Assembly (NCBI RefSeq): GCF_006152115.1
Contig: NZ_VDFU01000001.1
Coordinates: forward strand, 310,001-374,000
Length of the DNA: 64,000 nucleotides
Origin: Rubellimicrobium rubrum
GTDB taxonomy: Bacteria > Pseudomonadota > Alphaproteobacteria > Rhodobacterales > Rhodobacteraceae
Direction of reading: 5' to 3'
Made by a program: the position numbers and the translations under genes. Shown one piece after another: positions 44,486 to 53,428 of this stretch. Under the pieces are notes generated by a model. The model ran no database searches, was not told the DNA's origin, and saw only the letters and a program-made list of their open reading frames with translations. Position 1 is the first letter of the stretch. Every line of letters starts with the position of its first letter.

Positions 44486-45232
44486 TCAGCTCGGCGACTG
44501 CAGCCCAGTCGCGGAGCCCTCTCCGACGATAGGCATGCCCAACTCGCGCAGCAGCTTCACCTTCATCGCCCGCTCGTAGTCCTCGTAATCTTCCGCCACG
44601 ATCCAGAAAGCGCCGGGGCCATGCAGGACATGAGCGTCGAACCAAGCCACAAGATCGATCTCTTCAGGCGGGATGTGCTTGATCCGCAGCCTGTCGACGA
44701 TGAGCGCATTCACCGTGACATCGTCGAACAAGGGGGTGCGGTAAAGAACCTCTGGTCTGACGCCCTCGTTGTTCTCTCCGTCTCCTGAGATGTCCACCGT
44801 CTGCGCCGCACAAGGCGGACCGCTGCTCAGGACTCCCGCAGCATAGACGAGTGCGGTGCCAAGGCCCGTGGTCCCGGCCGGCTTCTGGCGGCTCTCCCCG
44901 ACCTCCTCCCCTATGCCAAGAGCGGCTGCGACACGGACGAGGTCCTCCTCGGTGTCGATGATCTGCCAGCCTGGGGTGAGATCCATCTGATAGGACGGGC
45001 TCGACCACTCGAACGCAAAAAGCGCGACCGGCTCACCAGTGAGAAAGGCCCGGATGACCTCCGGTGCCAAGAGGGCCCGAGCCAAGCCGTCCCGCTGGAG
45101 CCGGTCCTCGACTGCATCCACCGAAGATGACACGTCCAGAGCCAGCACAAGGGCGAGCCGGCAATCCTGCGCCATGACCGGAAAGGTCAGCCCCAGCAGG
45201 GTCACTAAGCTCCAAGGTGCAACCGCAGCCAT
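44486..45232 (-). CDS. Secreted DUF1194 protein (von Willebrand A-like)
   Basis: A 248-residue exported protein with signal peptide PWSLVTLLGLTFPVMAQ. The VWA-like fold opens LALVLALDVSSSVDAVED with an intact metal-site motif Asp33-Val-Ser-Ser-Ser37, continues with VALFAFEWSS, GTTGLGTALVYAAGVL and VDISGDGENNEG, and ends GPGAFWIVAEDYEDYERAMK. DUF1194 proteins are common in Rhodobacteraceae; their role is unknown. It is not cotranscribed with any neighbour visible here. Confidence 0.9.
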   Translation of the reverse strand: MAAVAPWSLVTLLGLTFPVMAQDCRLALVLALDVSSSVDAVEDRLQRDGLARALLAPEVIRAFLTGEPVALFAFEWSSPSYQMDLTPGWQIIDTEEDLVRVAAALGIGEEVGESRQKPAGTTGLGTALVYAAGVLSSGPPCAAQTVDISGDGENNEGVRPEVLYRTPLFDDVTVNALIVDRLRIKHIPPEEIDLVAWFDAHVLHGPGAFWIVAEDYEDYERAMKVKLLRELGMPIVGEGSATGLQSPS

Positions 45233-45641
45233 ACCCGACCTTCGGTGAGTGCTCCCAGTTGTAGCACGAGGAGCCCCGTAGGCAGCAGTATAAGCAAACG
45301 GGCCCGAGCCTGGCAGGACCAGATAGTTGGTGGGTTTTCGTAGGGTCCGAGTGGTGAGGAAGGAGGTGCGAGCCTCCGTCAGTGCTCCGAACGGTGCCGT
45401 CCTTGATCCTTACGCCATGACGACAGCCCGATGTGACTCGTGCACTCTGTTGGATGGGAACTGTAAGCTCTCTACGGGGCGGACCTTTGCTGACTGGATC
45501 AGCAATAAATCCTCGAAACTTCGCCTAAGCGGATGAACGACATGAGGCTCCGTTCAAGCCTAATCGTCCGAGCAACACCTTTGGCCGCGCACTTCCTCGT
45601 TGCTCGCAGTTTCCCTGTAAACCGCTGCAACCCACCTCTGC
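45233..45641. other. Intergenic region before IS6 copy 4
   Basis: These 409 bases hold the presumed DUF1194 promoter on the left. On the right, the frame of the IS6 remnant reads on to 45525 without transposase similarity. Nothing else is recognisable. Confidence 0.3.
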
Positions 45642-46098
45642 TGGACGCCCGTGCCGTTCCATCATTTTCTTAAGGCAGATCAGGGCCGCCTTCCTGTCCA
45701 GTGCCGTAAAGACAAACGCTTCCAGCACCTCGCCCTCGTGGTCCACCGCGCGCCAGAGGTGGTGCTGTAAGCCGTTGATCTTCACGATTACCTCGTCGAG
45801 GTGCCAGCGCCAGCTAGAGGTGCGCATTCCGCTCACCCGCCTGCGCCGGATCTCGACTGCGAACATCGGGCCAAACCGCTGCCACCAGAACCGCACGGTT
45901 TCGTGGCTGACCTCAATCCCGCGCTCATGCAGCAGATCCTCCACGTTCCTGAGCGACAACGGAAAGCGCAGATCCAGCATCGCCGCCAAGCGGATCACCT
46001 CGGGCGAGGTCTTGAGGCACCGAAACGGGCTGCGCTGGGTCATGCTGGAGAGGGCAGTGGGACCCCCCGCCCGGCTCCACAATTTTCCTCTGACACTG
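45642..46098 (-). mobile_element. IS6-family transposase remnant, copy 4 (3-prime truncated)
   Basis: ATG 46043 opens MTQRSPFRCLKTSPEVIRL and an unbroken transposase N-terminal half follows: LRFPLSLRNVEDLLHERG, VSHETVRFWWQRFGPMFAVE, WRWHLDEVIVKINGLQHHLW and a DEGEVLEAFV-like segment, ending LKKMMERHGRP near 45642. Beyond that the frame stays open to 45525 but no longer resembles IS6, so the second and third catalytic acids are missing. The outer end AATTTTCCTCTGACACTGC is at 46080-46098. It lies 200 bases upstream of the ribose-type ABC operon. Confidence 0.82.
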
Positions 46099-46297
46099 CT
46101 TGTGGGGATGGTGGACGACGAATTTTGTCGCTTTCGCGAAGCCCTCGGAAGAGTATCGTGATCTAGGTTTCCGAAGCCAAACTGCCGCGCGGTTCTGCCA
46201 GATCGCTCGAAAAGGGCCGACTGCAGCACCTGGCATTCGGGGCCGTTCCCGTAGGGGCCGTTAGAGCCCAAGGGTCCACCAGAGGAGGAGAACCACC

Positions 46298-47245
46298 ATG
46301 CTGAGACGGATTTTCTTGGGAGCGGGGGCGATGTTGGCCCTTGTATCTGGAGCAACGGGCGCACTTGCGCAGGAGGAAGGTGCCAGGACCTTCTACTGGA
46401 TCTCGCATGGGGCGCCAGCCGACCCCGTCTGGACCTACTTTCTGCAGGGCGCGGAGCAGTGGGCTACGGATACCGGCCATTCAGTGAACACCTCCTTCCA
46501 TTCGGGCGATGTACCCTCTCATCAGGAGGCCGTACGTGCGGCCATCGCCGCAGGCGCCGACGGCATCTGCTCGACGAGCCCCGACCCGGGCTCGCTGGTT
46601 GATGTAGTTGCCGAAGCGCGCGCCGCAGACATCCCGATCGTCAACTTCAACACGTCCGACGAGGCACCGGACTGGAACGCCTATGTAGGTGGCGACCTGC
46701 TATCGATCGGCCGGCAGTGGGCGCAGTACCTCGTGGACAATCAACTTGTGCAGGAGGGCGACTTCGTCTGGATGCCTGTCGAGGTTCCTGGCGCATCCTA
46801 TGGCGTGGAGGAAGAGCGGGGCATCGCCGAGGTCTTCGAGCCCCTGGGCATCACCTGGGAGGTGACCGACGCCACGCTCGACCAAGCCGAGATCATCACT
46901 CGTATGACCGACTATCTGACGGCGAACCGGGAGCGCATCTCGGCCATAATCGGCCTCGGGGACTTGGTGACCGGCTCGGTCCAGCGGGTCTTCGACCAAG
47001 CGGGGATCCCGGCTGGCGAGATCCCGGTCGTAGGCTGGGGCAACAGTCTCGACACCACGCAGGCGGTGATGGACGGCTACGTCAACGCTGCCATGTGGCA
47101 GGACCCGCAGGCTACCTCTTACATGTGCCTGTCGTCCCTCCTCATGGAGTCCTCGGGCATTCCGATCGGCTTCGACGTCCTTACCGGCGCGCTCTACGAG
47201 GCCGAGACGGCGCAGCTTTACCACGGAATCATGGGCGGCCAGTGA
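46298..47245 (+). CDS. Ribose/inositol-type ABC transporter substrate-binding protein (MocB-like position)
   Basis: A 315-residue periplasmic binding protein. GGAGGAG precedes the ATG. The signal peptide is GAGAMLALVSGATGALAQ. The mature fold is the ribose/galactose type (Peripla_BP_4): FYWISHGAPADPVWTYFLQGAEQ, DVPSHQEAVRAAIAAGADGI, an ADIPIVNFNTSDEA strand, and the C-terminal GLGDLVTGSVQRVFDQAG. The ligand is probably a monosaccharide, cyclitol or derivative. First gene of a three-gene importer; the moc-like enzymes nearby suggest a methylated cyclitol or sugar. Confidence 0.9.
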   Translation: MLRRIFLGAGAMLALVSGATGALAQEEGARTFYWISHGAPADPVWTYFLQGAEQWATDTGHSVNTSFHSGDVPSHQEAVRAAIAAGADGICSTSPDPGSLVDVVAEARAADIPIVNFNTSDEAPDWNAYVGGDLLSIGRQWAQYLVDNQLVQEGDFVWMPVEVPGASYGVEEERGIAEVFEPLGITWEVTDATLDQAEIITRMTDYLTANRERISAIIGLGDLVTGSVQRVFDQAGIPAGEIPVVGWGNSLDTTQAVMDGYVNAAMWQDPQATSYMCLSSLLMESSGIPIGFDVLTGALYEAETAQLYHGIMGGQ

Positions 47246-47308
47246 CGGCGGCTCCGGCCTGCGCCCCCTCGGGCACGGGCCTTTCCTCCCTTTTCCCCGG
47301 TGTCGACC

Positions 47309-48352
47309 ATGGCCAACTCAACCTCTGCGCTGCCGGCTCATCCACCCCGGCCAGGCGCGCTCCGTGCGTTCGTCTCCAAGCCTGAGTTCGGGCCGCTGGT
47401 GCTATTGGTGGGGATGATCGTCGTCTTCACCTCGATCAACCCCGCTTTCCTGTCGCTGACCAACATCGGCAACGCCCTGACCTTCACGGTCGAGCTGGGC
47501 TTTATTGCGCTCGCCATGACCCTCCTCATGACGGCGGGCGAGTTCGACCTGTCCGTGGGTTCGGTCTTTGGCTTCGCCCCGGTCGTGATGTGGACGCTGG
47601 TCAACACCGGAACTATGCCGCTTGGGCTGGCTTTCTTGGTGGCGCTTCTGCTTGCGCTGGGCATCGGCCTGATCAGCGGGCTCTTCGTCACGCGTCTCGC
47701 CATCCCCTCGTTCCTGGTCACACTGGGGATGCTCCTCGTCGTGCGTGGCACGGCGCTCTGGCTCACAGATGGCTTCCCCCAGCGCACTTGGAACGCCGGC
47801 GAGCAATGGCTCGCGCAGGTTCTCGTGGGCGAGATTTGCATGGGGGGCGAAGGCGTAGGCTGCGCCGGCGGCCTTCGCATCTACATGAGCCTGATCTGGT
47901 TCGCCATCATCGCCGTTGCCTTTCACTACCTTCTGACCGGAACGCGCTTCGGTAACTGGATCCAGGCCACAGGCGGCAATCCTGGCGCGGCGCGTAACCG
48001 CGGCGTCAAGACCGGTCGCGTCAAGATCATCCTGTTCATGCTCTCGGCCTTGTTGGCCGCCTTCGCGGGAGCCATCTCATCAATCCGTGTCTCGGCCGCA
48101 AATCCGAACTCGGGGACGGGCTACGAGCTCGAGGTCATCGCGATGGTAGTCATCGGGGGCACCGTGCTGACCGGCGGGCGCGGCACCATCGTTGGCACGG
48201 TCCTAGGCGTTCTGATCCTCCGTCTGATGCGCAACGGGATCGTCATGATCGGGGTCCCGGGCCTCGCCTACAACATCTTCATCGGCGCTATCATCCTGGG
48301 GATGATGGCGCTCCATTCCGGCCTTGAGCGCCGGCACAACCCGGGGACCTGA
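47309..48352 (+). CDS. Ribose-type ABC transporter permease (RbsC/FrcC family)
   Basis: A 347-residue inner-membrane protein with about 8-10 helices. Typical segments are NIGNALTFTVELGFIALAMTL, LMTAGEFDLSVGSVFG (the conserved G-x-IDLSVGS loop with Phe-Asp), RLAIPSFLVTLGMLLVVRGTAL and AMVVIGGTVLTGGRGTIVGT. ATG 47309 is preferred over GTG 47300; neither has a strong ribosome site. The ATPase gene begins 2 bases after its stop. Confidence 0.92.
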   Translation: MANSTSALPAHPPRPGALRAFVSKPEFGPLVLLVGMIVVFTSINPAFLSLTNIGNALTFTVELGFIALAMTLLMTAGEFDLSVGSVFGFAPVVMWTLVNTGTMPLGLAFLVALLLALGIGLISGLFVTRLAIPSFLVTLGMLLVVRGTALWLTDGFPQRTWNAGEQWLAQVLVGEICMGGEGVGCAGGLRIYMSLIWFAIIAVAFHYLLTGTRFGNWIQATGGNPGAARNRGVKTGRVKIILFMLSALLAAFAGAISSIRVSAANPNSGTGYELEVIAMVVIGGTVLTGGRGTIVGTVLGVLILRLMRNGIVMIGVPGLAYNIFIGAIILGMMALHSGLERRHNPGT

Positions 48353-48354
48353 CC

Positions 48355-49122
48355 ATGGCCGGAGCCAACGGCGACATCCTCGTAGACATGCGGAACATTG
48401 AGAAGTCCTACGGCGGCGTTCACGCGCTCCGGGGCGTTAACTTGTCCATCCGACGTGGAGAGATCGTGGGGCTCTTGGGCGATAATGGTGCCGGCAAATC
48501 CACCCTGATCAAGGTACTCTCCGGCGCCGTCCCCTATACGAGCGGCGAGATCGTCATCAAGGGCCGCCCTGTACGGATGCGCTCAACCCTCGACGCTATC
48601 GCCAATGGCATCGAGACGATCTATCAAGACTCAGCGCTGGTCCCGCAGCTCTCCATCGCACGCAACCTGTTTTTGGGGCGCGAACTGCGCAAGGGCCCAC
48701 GCTTTCTCGATCGCCTGGACCTCGATCGAATGAACGGGGTCGCGGCCGAGCTCTTGCGCCGAGTGGGCATCTCCAAGAACATTCCGCCCACGACTCCGAT
48801 CGGTTCGCTGTCCGGGGGAGAGCGTCAGGCTGTGGCAATCGCCCGCGCCATGTACTTCGAGAGCGACCTCATCATCCTCGACGAGCCGACCAACAATCTC
48901 GGCGTGGCCGAGACGCAGGGGGTCCTCCGCTTCGTGCGCGAAGCGAGGGACACCGGCCACAGTTGCGTCTTCATTGCTCACAATATTCATCATGTCTTCC
49001 AAGTGGTAGACCGAATTGTGGTCATGCGCCGAGGCACCATCGTATCGGATGATCTCTCGCCCCGGACGTCCTCTATCCAGGAAGTCGAGGACATCATCAC
49101 TGGCGAGCCTGTCGCAGCATAA
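48355..49122 (+). CDS. Single-domain sugar ABC ATP-binding protein (FrcA-like)
   Basis: A 255-residue ATPase with Walker A GDNGAGKST (about residues 42-50), the Q-loop IYQDSALVPQLS, signature LSGGERQAVAIARAM, Walker B LIILDEPTNNLG and the H-loop AHNIHH. It has a single nucleotide-binding domain, unlike the double-domain RbsA, and so resembles the FrcA branch used for fructose, ribose or mannose. It closes the importer operon. Confidence 0.93.
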   Translation: MAGANGDILVDMRNIEKSYGGVHALRGVNLSIRRGEIVGLLGDNGAGKSTLIKVLSGAVPYTSGEIVIKGRPVRMRSTLDAIANGIETIYQDSALVPQLSIARNLFLGRELRKGPRFLDRLDLDRMNGVAAELLRRVGISKNIPPTTPIGSLSGGERQAVAIARAMYFESDLIILDEPTNNLGVAETQGVLRFVREARDTGHSCVFIAHNIHHVFQVVDRIVVMRRGTIVSDDLSPRTSSIQEVEDIITGEPVAA

Positions 49123-49420
49123 CTCGCACAGCCTTGGCCCGCGCAGTTCGCTCCGCTTTCGACCAATGGTCGGGTCTTCTCAATGAACACGCTGTTCAGG
49201 ATGAGAACTGCGAGGTCGCGCCGATTAGCTTTACGGCTATGCCGCCCTGGACAGCGCGTTTGGAGGCGACACTCGGCGGTATTTCCTTGTGTGCGCCTTC
49301 CTGGAGAAATGATGCTCGCTCAAACATACAGAGCTGGCAGCGACGTGAACGGGGAAGGTCGGAATCGCCTGGGTCGGGACGAACGGTTCGCGGGAAGCAG
49401 CACTTTAGGTCGGCAGGACC

Positions 49421-49735
49421 TCAGTCCACCTGCACGAGCACGCGCCCGCCCTCGGCGCGGGCCGGATAGGTCCGCAGGTTCACGCAGACGGGCGCACGCT
49501 TGGCCTGCCCGGTGCGATAGTCGAACTGCCCGTTGTGCTTGGGGCACTCGATCACGTAGTCCATGACGAGGCCGCCCGCGAGATGGACGTTCTCGTGAGT
49601 GCACAGACCGTCCGTGCAGAAGAACTCGCCATCCGGGCTGTGGTAGAGCGCATAGGTCTTGCCCCCGTGATCCCAGCGCATCACGTCCTCTTCGTCGATC
49701 TCGTCCACCGCGACGGCGTCGATCCATTGGGTCAT
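49421..49735 (-). CDS. mocE: Rieske-type [2Fe-2S] ferredoxin, MocE-like
   Basis: A 104-residue Rieske protein. The ATG at 49735 follows a GGAG-type site; an upstream in-frame extension overlaps the regulator gene and lacks motifs. The cluster ligands are Cys45 and His47 in LCTHENVHL and Cys64 and His67 in IECPKHNGQFD. MocE-type ferredoxins pass electrons to the MocD membrane oxygenase in rhizopine degradation; a MocD homologue is encoded at 54637-55782, on the other strand. It lies 70 bases downstream of the LacI-type gene in the same orientation and may be cotranscribed. The electron source (a MocF-like reductase) is not in the window. Confidence 0.88.
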   Translation of the reverse strand: MTQWIDAVAVDEIDEEDVMRWDHGGKTYALYHSPDGEFFCTDGLCTHENVHLAGGLVMDYVIECPKHNGQFDYRTGQAKRAPVCVNLRTYPARAEGGRVLVQVD

Positions 49736-49805
49736 CGTATGCTCCTTTGTTTGGCGTGAAGAAAAGCGCTGCGCCACCGACTCGGCACAGCGTCCGGTGC
49801 GTTGG

Positions 49806-50840
49806 TCAGTCCTCGGGCAGGTTTTCACGGAAGACGACTTGAAGGCGGGGGGCCACGACTGCGTATGACTCCTGCCGGGCGGCCATGGTCAGTGCGTTGA
49901 GCGCCTCGCGCGCCTCGACCCGGGGGTTCTGGTCGATAACGGCATCCAGCACCCCTTCGAGCAGAAGCCGCTTGTTTCCCTCAGTCGCCTCGTGCCCGAT
50001 CAGCACCACGCGACGCGAGAGGTCACGCTCGCCAAGAGCCCGGGCGATGCCGGGGTTGCCAGCACCGGCGTTATAAATGGCCGCAAGGTCGGGATGGACG
50101 TTCAGAAGAGCCTGCGTTTCGGCATGCGCCCGGTCGGGATCATCCATGCTTTCGCATTGCGCCACGACCTGGACTCCAGGAAAATCCTCGGCCAGCACGG
50201 ATCGGAAGCCCATTTCGCGTTCCTCGTGGCCGCGGTAGAACCGTGAGCCCGCGAAGAATGCCACCTTGGGGGCGTCGCGGCCCACTAGGAAACGGCCCAG
50301 GATGTAGCCCGCCAGCCGCCCCGCCTGTCGGTTGTCGACGCCGATGTAGGCGACCCGCGGCACAGTCAGGACATCCGAAACCAGGGTCGCCACCTTGACC
50401 CCGCGCTGCGCCAGACGACGCAACCCTTCGCGGACAAGTGGATGATCCAGTGCTACAAGCCCGAGCCCGTCGAGTCCGGCTGGTACCTGATCGAGGTGGC
50501 GGGCGAGGCTACTGGGGTTGAAACCCTCGATCGTCTCGATCCGGACGTCCAACTCGGGGCGTGCGGCGGCCTGCGCCTCGATCTGTCGTCTTAGCGCGGC
50601 GATGAAAGCATTATTGCCTGCAGGCAGCAGGAAGCTGAAGCGAAGACGGCCTAGCTGGCTCTCCGCCACAGTGGGCGCTTCGACCTCCGACAGGTAGCCC
50701 AGGCGCTTCGCCGTGGTGAGGACGAGGTCGCGTGTTCGGGGATGGACGCCCTGCCGATTGTTGATGACTCGATCAACGGTGGCCGAAGACAGCCCAGTCT
50801 CCCGCACGAGATCCGACAAGGTGGGACGAAGCGGAGCCAT
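49806..50840 (-). CDS. LacI family transcriptional regulator of the moc-like locus
   Basis: A 344-residue regulator with an N-terminal helix-turn-helix (PTLSDLVRETGLSSATVDRVINNRQGVHPRTRD) and a ribose-type sensing domain (FSFLLPAGNNAFIAALRRQIEAQ, IGVDNRQAGRLAGYILG, YNAGAGNPGIARAL, VLIGHEATEGN). It is divergent from the MocA-like operon with about 500 bases between, and its downstream partner is the Rieske gene. It probably represses both the importer and catabolic genes until the substrate appears. This resembles the LacI regulators of inositol and rhizopine loci in role; the ligand is not known. Confidence 0.92.
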   Translation of the reverse strand: MAPLRPTLSDLVRETGLSSATVDRVINNRQGVHPRTRDLVLTTAKRLGYLSEVEAPTVAESQLGRLRFSFLLPAGNNAFIAALRRQIEAQAAARPELDVRIETIEGFNPSSLARHLDQVPAGLDGLGLVALDHPLVREGLRRLAQRGVKVATLVSDVLTVPRVAYIGVDNRQAGRLAGYILGRFLVGRDAPKVAFFAGSRFYRGHEEREMGFRSVLAEDFPGVQVVAQCESMDDPDRAHAETQALLNVHPDLAAIYNAGAGNPGIARALGERDLSRRVVLIGHEATEGNKRLLLEGVLDAVIDQNPRVEAREALNALTMAARQESYAVVAPRLQVVFRENLPED

Positions 50841-51345
50841 AGCGAAAACGACCTAACAAAGCCTCAGGGCAGGGTGTGGGAACAAATGCTCCTGGCCTAC
50901 CAACATGAAAAAACAATCATCTGTCTAGCCGGCCCCCAAGAAGGCTGCAGTCCTGCATGATGGCTTCTGATCTAATCTGATGACTATGTCGGCGAGATGT
51001 CAAGGCTCGGCGGCCGGGGATCAGGCTACCCATGTCAGCAATAGCAGTGGCGTTCTGCATTGGCTTAGCCGCCCAGCATCTACAGCGGCGTCTAGACCAC
51101 CCAAGCGGCGATCTTGCAGGAAATGATTGACAGCGGCCTTTGCTCATCAGAAAACATCATCCGAGATGAGGAGGCATCTCAGCTGCGGGTCGCGCTGGGC
51201 GGACGCAGGCCCGGGCCGGCATGGTTCGCCACCAGCCCCCGGCGCTGCGCAGGGCCAAGGATCGTCTGCGGCATTGACGGCCCAGCGCCGCGGCCCTCGA
51301 CGGGACAGGCCGGCCCGCCGTCCGGGTAACGTGAGGAGGAGAGGC
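50841..51345. promoter_or_regulatory. Divergent regulatory region of the moc-like locus
   Basis: These 505 bases hold no credible gene. TTGACA at 51127-51132 is a possible -35, with a poor -10 near 51150. GAGATG at 51163-51168 and CATCTC at 51175-51180 form an inverted repeat that could be a regulator site. GAGGAGGAGAGG directly before 51346 is a very strong ribosome site for the dehydrogenase gene. Confidence 0.4.
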
Positions 51346-52437
51346 ATGAGAAGCGCGACGGACTTCGCTCCGGACCCCGAGGTCCGCAGCCGGCAGTTCC
51401 GCATCGGCTGCATCGGCGCGGGCATGATCATGGCTGACTGCCACCTCGCTGCCTACAGGCAAGCGGGCTTCCCGGTCGCGGCGATTGCCTCGCGCACCGA
51501 AGCCCGCGCCCAAGGCGTCGCGGATCGCTGGGGCATCCCCAAGGTCGTGCCCACGCCCGAGGCCCTGATCGAGGACCCCGAGGTCGAGATCCTCGACATC
51601 GCCTATCCGCCCGACCAGCAACCCGCACTGATCCGCCATGCGCTGCGCCAGCCGCACATTCGGGGCATTCTCGCTCAGAAGCCGCTGGCGCTGACGCTGG
51701 CCGAAGCCATCGCGCTGCGGGACGAGGCCGCCGCCGCGGGCAAGATCCTGAGCGTCAATCAGAACATGCGCTACGACCAGTCGATGCGCGTGCTGAAGCA
51801 GATCCTCGACCGGGGCGACCTGGGCGAGGTCGTCTTCGCCCAGATCGACATGCACGCGATCCCGCACTGGCAGACCTTCCTCGAGGACTACGACCGCCTG
51901 ACCCTCGCCAACATGAGCGTCCATCACCTCGACGCGCTGCGCTTCCTGTTCGGCGACCCCGACGAGATCACGACCGTCGCCCGCAAGGACCCGCGGACCC
52001 GGTTCGAGCATGGCGACGGCATCACTGTCTCGACGCTGCGCTTCCCGTCGGGAGCGCTGGCGCTGAGCCTGGAGGACGTGTGGTCCGGCCCGCGCGAGAA
52101 GGGCTACAAGGACGACCAGCACATCACCTGGCGCGTGGAAGGGATCGAGGGCGTCGCCAAGGGCAGCATCGGCTGGCCCACGGGCGCGGCCTCGACGCTC
52201 ACCTACGCCTCGCGCAAGGCCACCGGCGGCGAATGGGTCACGCCCAGCTGGGACACGATGTGGTTCCCGCACGCCTTCGTAGGGGTGATGGAGCAGCTTC
52301 AGCACGCCATCGCTACCGGCACGCCGCCCGCGCTGTCCGTGGAGGACAACGTCCGGACCATGGCGCTCATCGAGGCCGGCTATCGCTCCATCGCCGAAGG
52401 GCGGACCGTGCGGCTCGACGAGATCAGCATCCGATAA
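51346..52437 (+). CDS. Gfo/Idh/MocA family dehydrogenase (MocA-like)
   Basis: A 363-residue NAD(P)-dependent oxidoreductase. The Rossmann domain starts FRIGCIGAGMIMADCHLAAY (about residues 18-37) and continues DIAYPPDQQPALIRHAL. The usual EKP motif reads Gln111-Lys-Pro in ILAQKPLALT. The C-terminal substrate domain has the His-containing MSVHHLDALRFLFG. Family members oxidise inositols, sugars and inosamines; MocA acts in rhizopine catabolism. GAGGAGGAGAGG fixes the start. It leads a run of five genes on the plus strand with short gaps or overlaps (26 to about 55 bases, one 4-base overlap). Confidence 0.9.
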   Translation: MRSATDFAPDPEVRSRQFRIGCIGAGMIMADCHLAAYRQAGFPVAAIASRTEARAQGVADRWGIPKVVPTPEALIEDPEVEILDIAYPPDQQPALIRHALRQPHIRGILAQKPLALTLAEAIALRDEAAAAGKILSVNQNMRYDQSMRVLKQILDRGDLGEVVFAQIDMHAIPHWQTFLEDYDRLTLANMSVHHLDALRFLFGDPDEITTVARKDPRTRFEHGDGITVSTLRFPSGALALSLEDVWSGPREKGYKDDQHITWRVEGIEGVAKGSIGWPTGAASTLTYASRKATGGEWVTPSWDTMWFPHAFVGVMEQLQHAIATGTPPALSVEDNVRTMALIEAGYRSIAEGRTVRLDEISIR

Positions 52438-52462
52438 GACCGACCAGGGGAGGAACGTCACC

Positions 52463-53374
52463 ATGCTGCAGACCGGGATCTTCACGGGGTACTTCCCCTA
52501 CGGCCTGGAAGAGACGGCGAAGCGCATCCGCAGCCACGGCTTCAACACCGTCCAGCTCGACCTGCACTTCAAGGACATCGACCTGAGCCACGGGCAAATC
52601 ACGCCCGACAAGGCCAAGCGCGTGCGCGACACCTTTCGCGACAACGACCTGCCGATTTCCTGCATCTCGGGCTACACGAACATCATCCACCCGGACGAAG
52701 GCCATCGGACCCAGAATGTCGAGCGGCTGAAAGAGATCATCCGCAACGCCCGCCTGTTCGGCACGCCCTACGTCATCTCCGAGACGGGAACCTACAACAC
52801 CGAATCCGAATGGATGTCGGACCCTAAGAACCGGACCGAGGAAGGCTTCGAGACCTGCCGCAAGGTGATAGCCGAGCTCGCGCAGGAGGCTTACGACCAC
52901 GGGTCGATGTTCCTGCTGGAAACATACGTGAATAATGTAGTTGGCTCGGTCGAAGAAACGGTGCGGATGTTCGCGCAGGTGGACCATCCGGGCCTCGGGC
53001 TGCTGATGGACCCCACGAACTACTTCGAGGACCACAACATCGACCAGATGGACCGCGTCCTGAACCAGGTCTTCGACACGCTGGCCGACAAGATCAAGAT
53101 TGCGCACGCCAAGGACGTGGCCCGCGCGCAGGACACGACCGAAAAGCACGCCGATATCGGCGACGACGACGCGCTAGCCTCGCACACCTTCCGGGGCGTG
53201 GGCGCCATCGCGCTCGACGCGCCGGGGATGGGGGTCCTGAACTACGACCTCTACCTGAAGCGGCTGAGCGAGAAACACCCGAACATCCCGATCATCATCG
53301 AGCATCTCGACGAGGCCGACGTGCCCCGGTCGAAGAAGTTCCTTGAGGACAAGATGCGGGTCCAGGGCCTGTGA
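52463..53374 (+). CDS. Sugar phosphate isomerase/epimerase (xylose isomerase-like TIM barrel; MocC/IolE-like)
   Basis: A 303-residue TIM-barrel protein. GGGGAGGAA lies before the ATG. Probable metal ligands are Glu in MFLLETYVNNV, Asp in GLLMDPTNYFE, the KIAHAKDV strand and Glu in IIIEHLDEAD. The family holds isomerases, epimerases and inosose dehydratases, among them MocC and IolE. The neighbouring dehydrogenase would supply a keto-sugar or inosose, the usual substrate class. Confidence 0.9.
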   Translation: MLQTGIFTGYFPYGLEETAKRIRSHGFNTVQLDLHFKDIDLSHGQITPDKAKRVRDTFRDNDLPISCISGYTNIIHPDEGHRTQNVERLKEIIRNARLFGTPYVISETGTYNTESEWMSDPKNRTEEGFETCRKVIAELAQEAYDHGSMFLLETYVNNVVGSVEETVRMFAQVDHPGLGLLMDPTNYFEDHNIDQMDRVLNQVFDTLADKIKIAHAKDVARAQDTTEKHADIGDDDALASHTFRGVGAIALDAPGMGVLNYDLYLKRLSEKHPNIPIIIEHLDEADVPRSKKFLEDKMRVQGL

Positions 53375-53380
53375 CGATCC

Positions 53381-53405
53381 CGGGCCGCCTGCCACGGGCG
53401 GCCCG
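53381..53405 (+). other. Intra-operon hairpin
   Basis: CGGGCCGCC at 53381-53389 pairs perfectly with GGCGGCCCG at 53397-53405 in the gap between the isomerase and DUF4432 genes. With no T-run and more genes following, it may be a partial terminator or mRNA-stabilising stem. Confidence 0.4.
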
Positions 53406-53428
53406 CCCCCAACACCTGCGAGATCCCG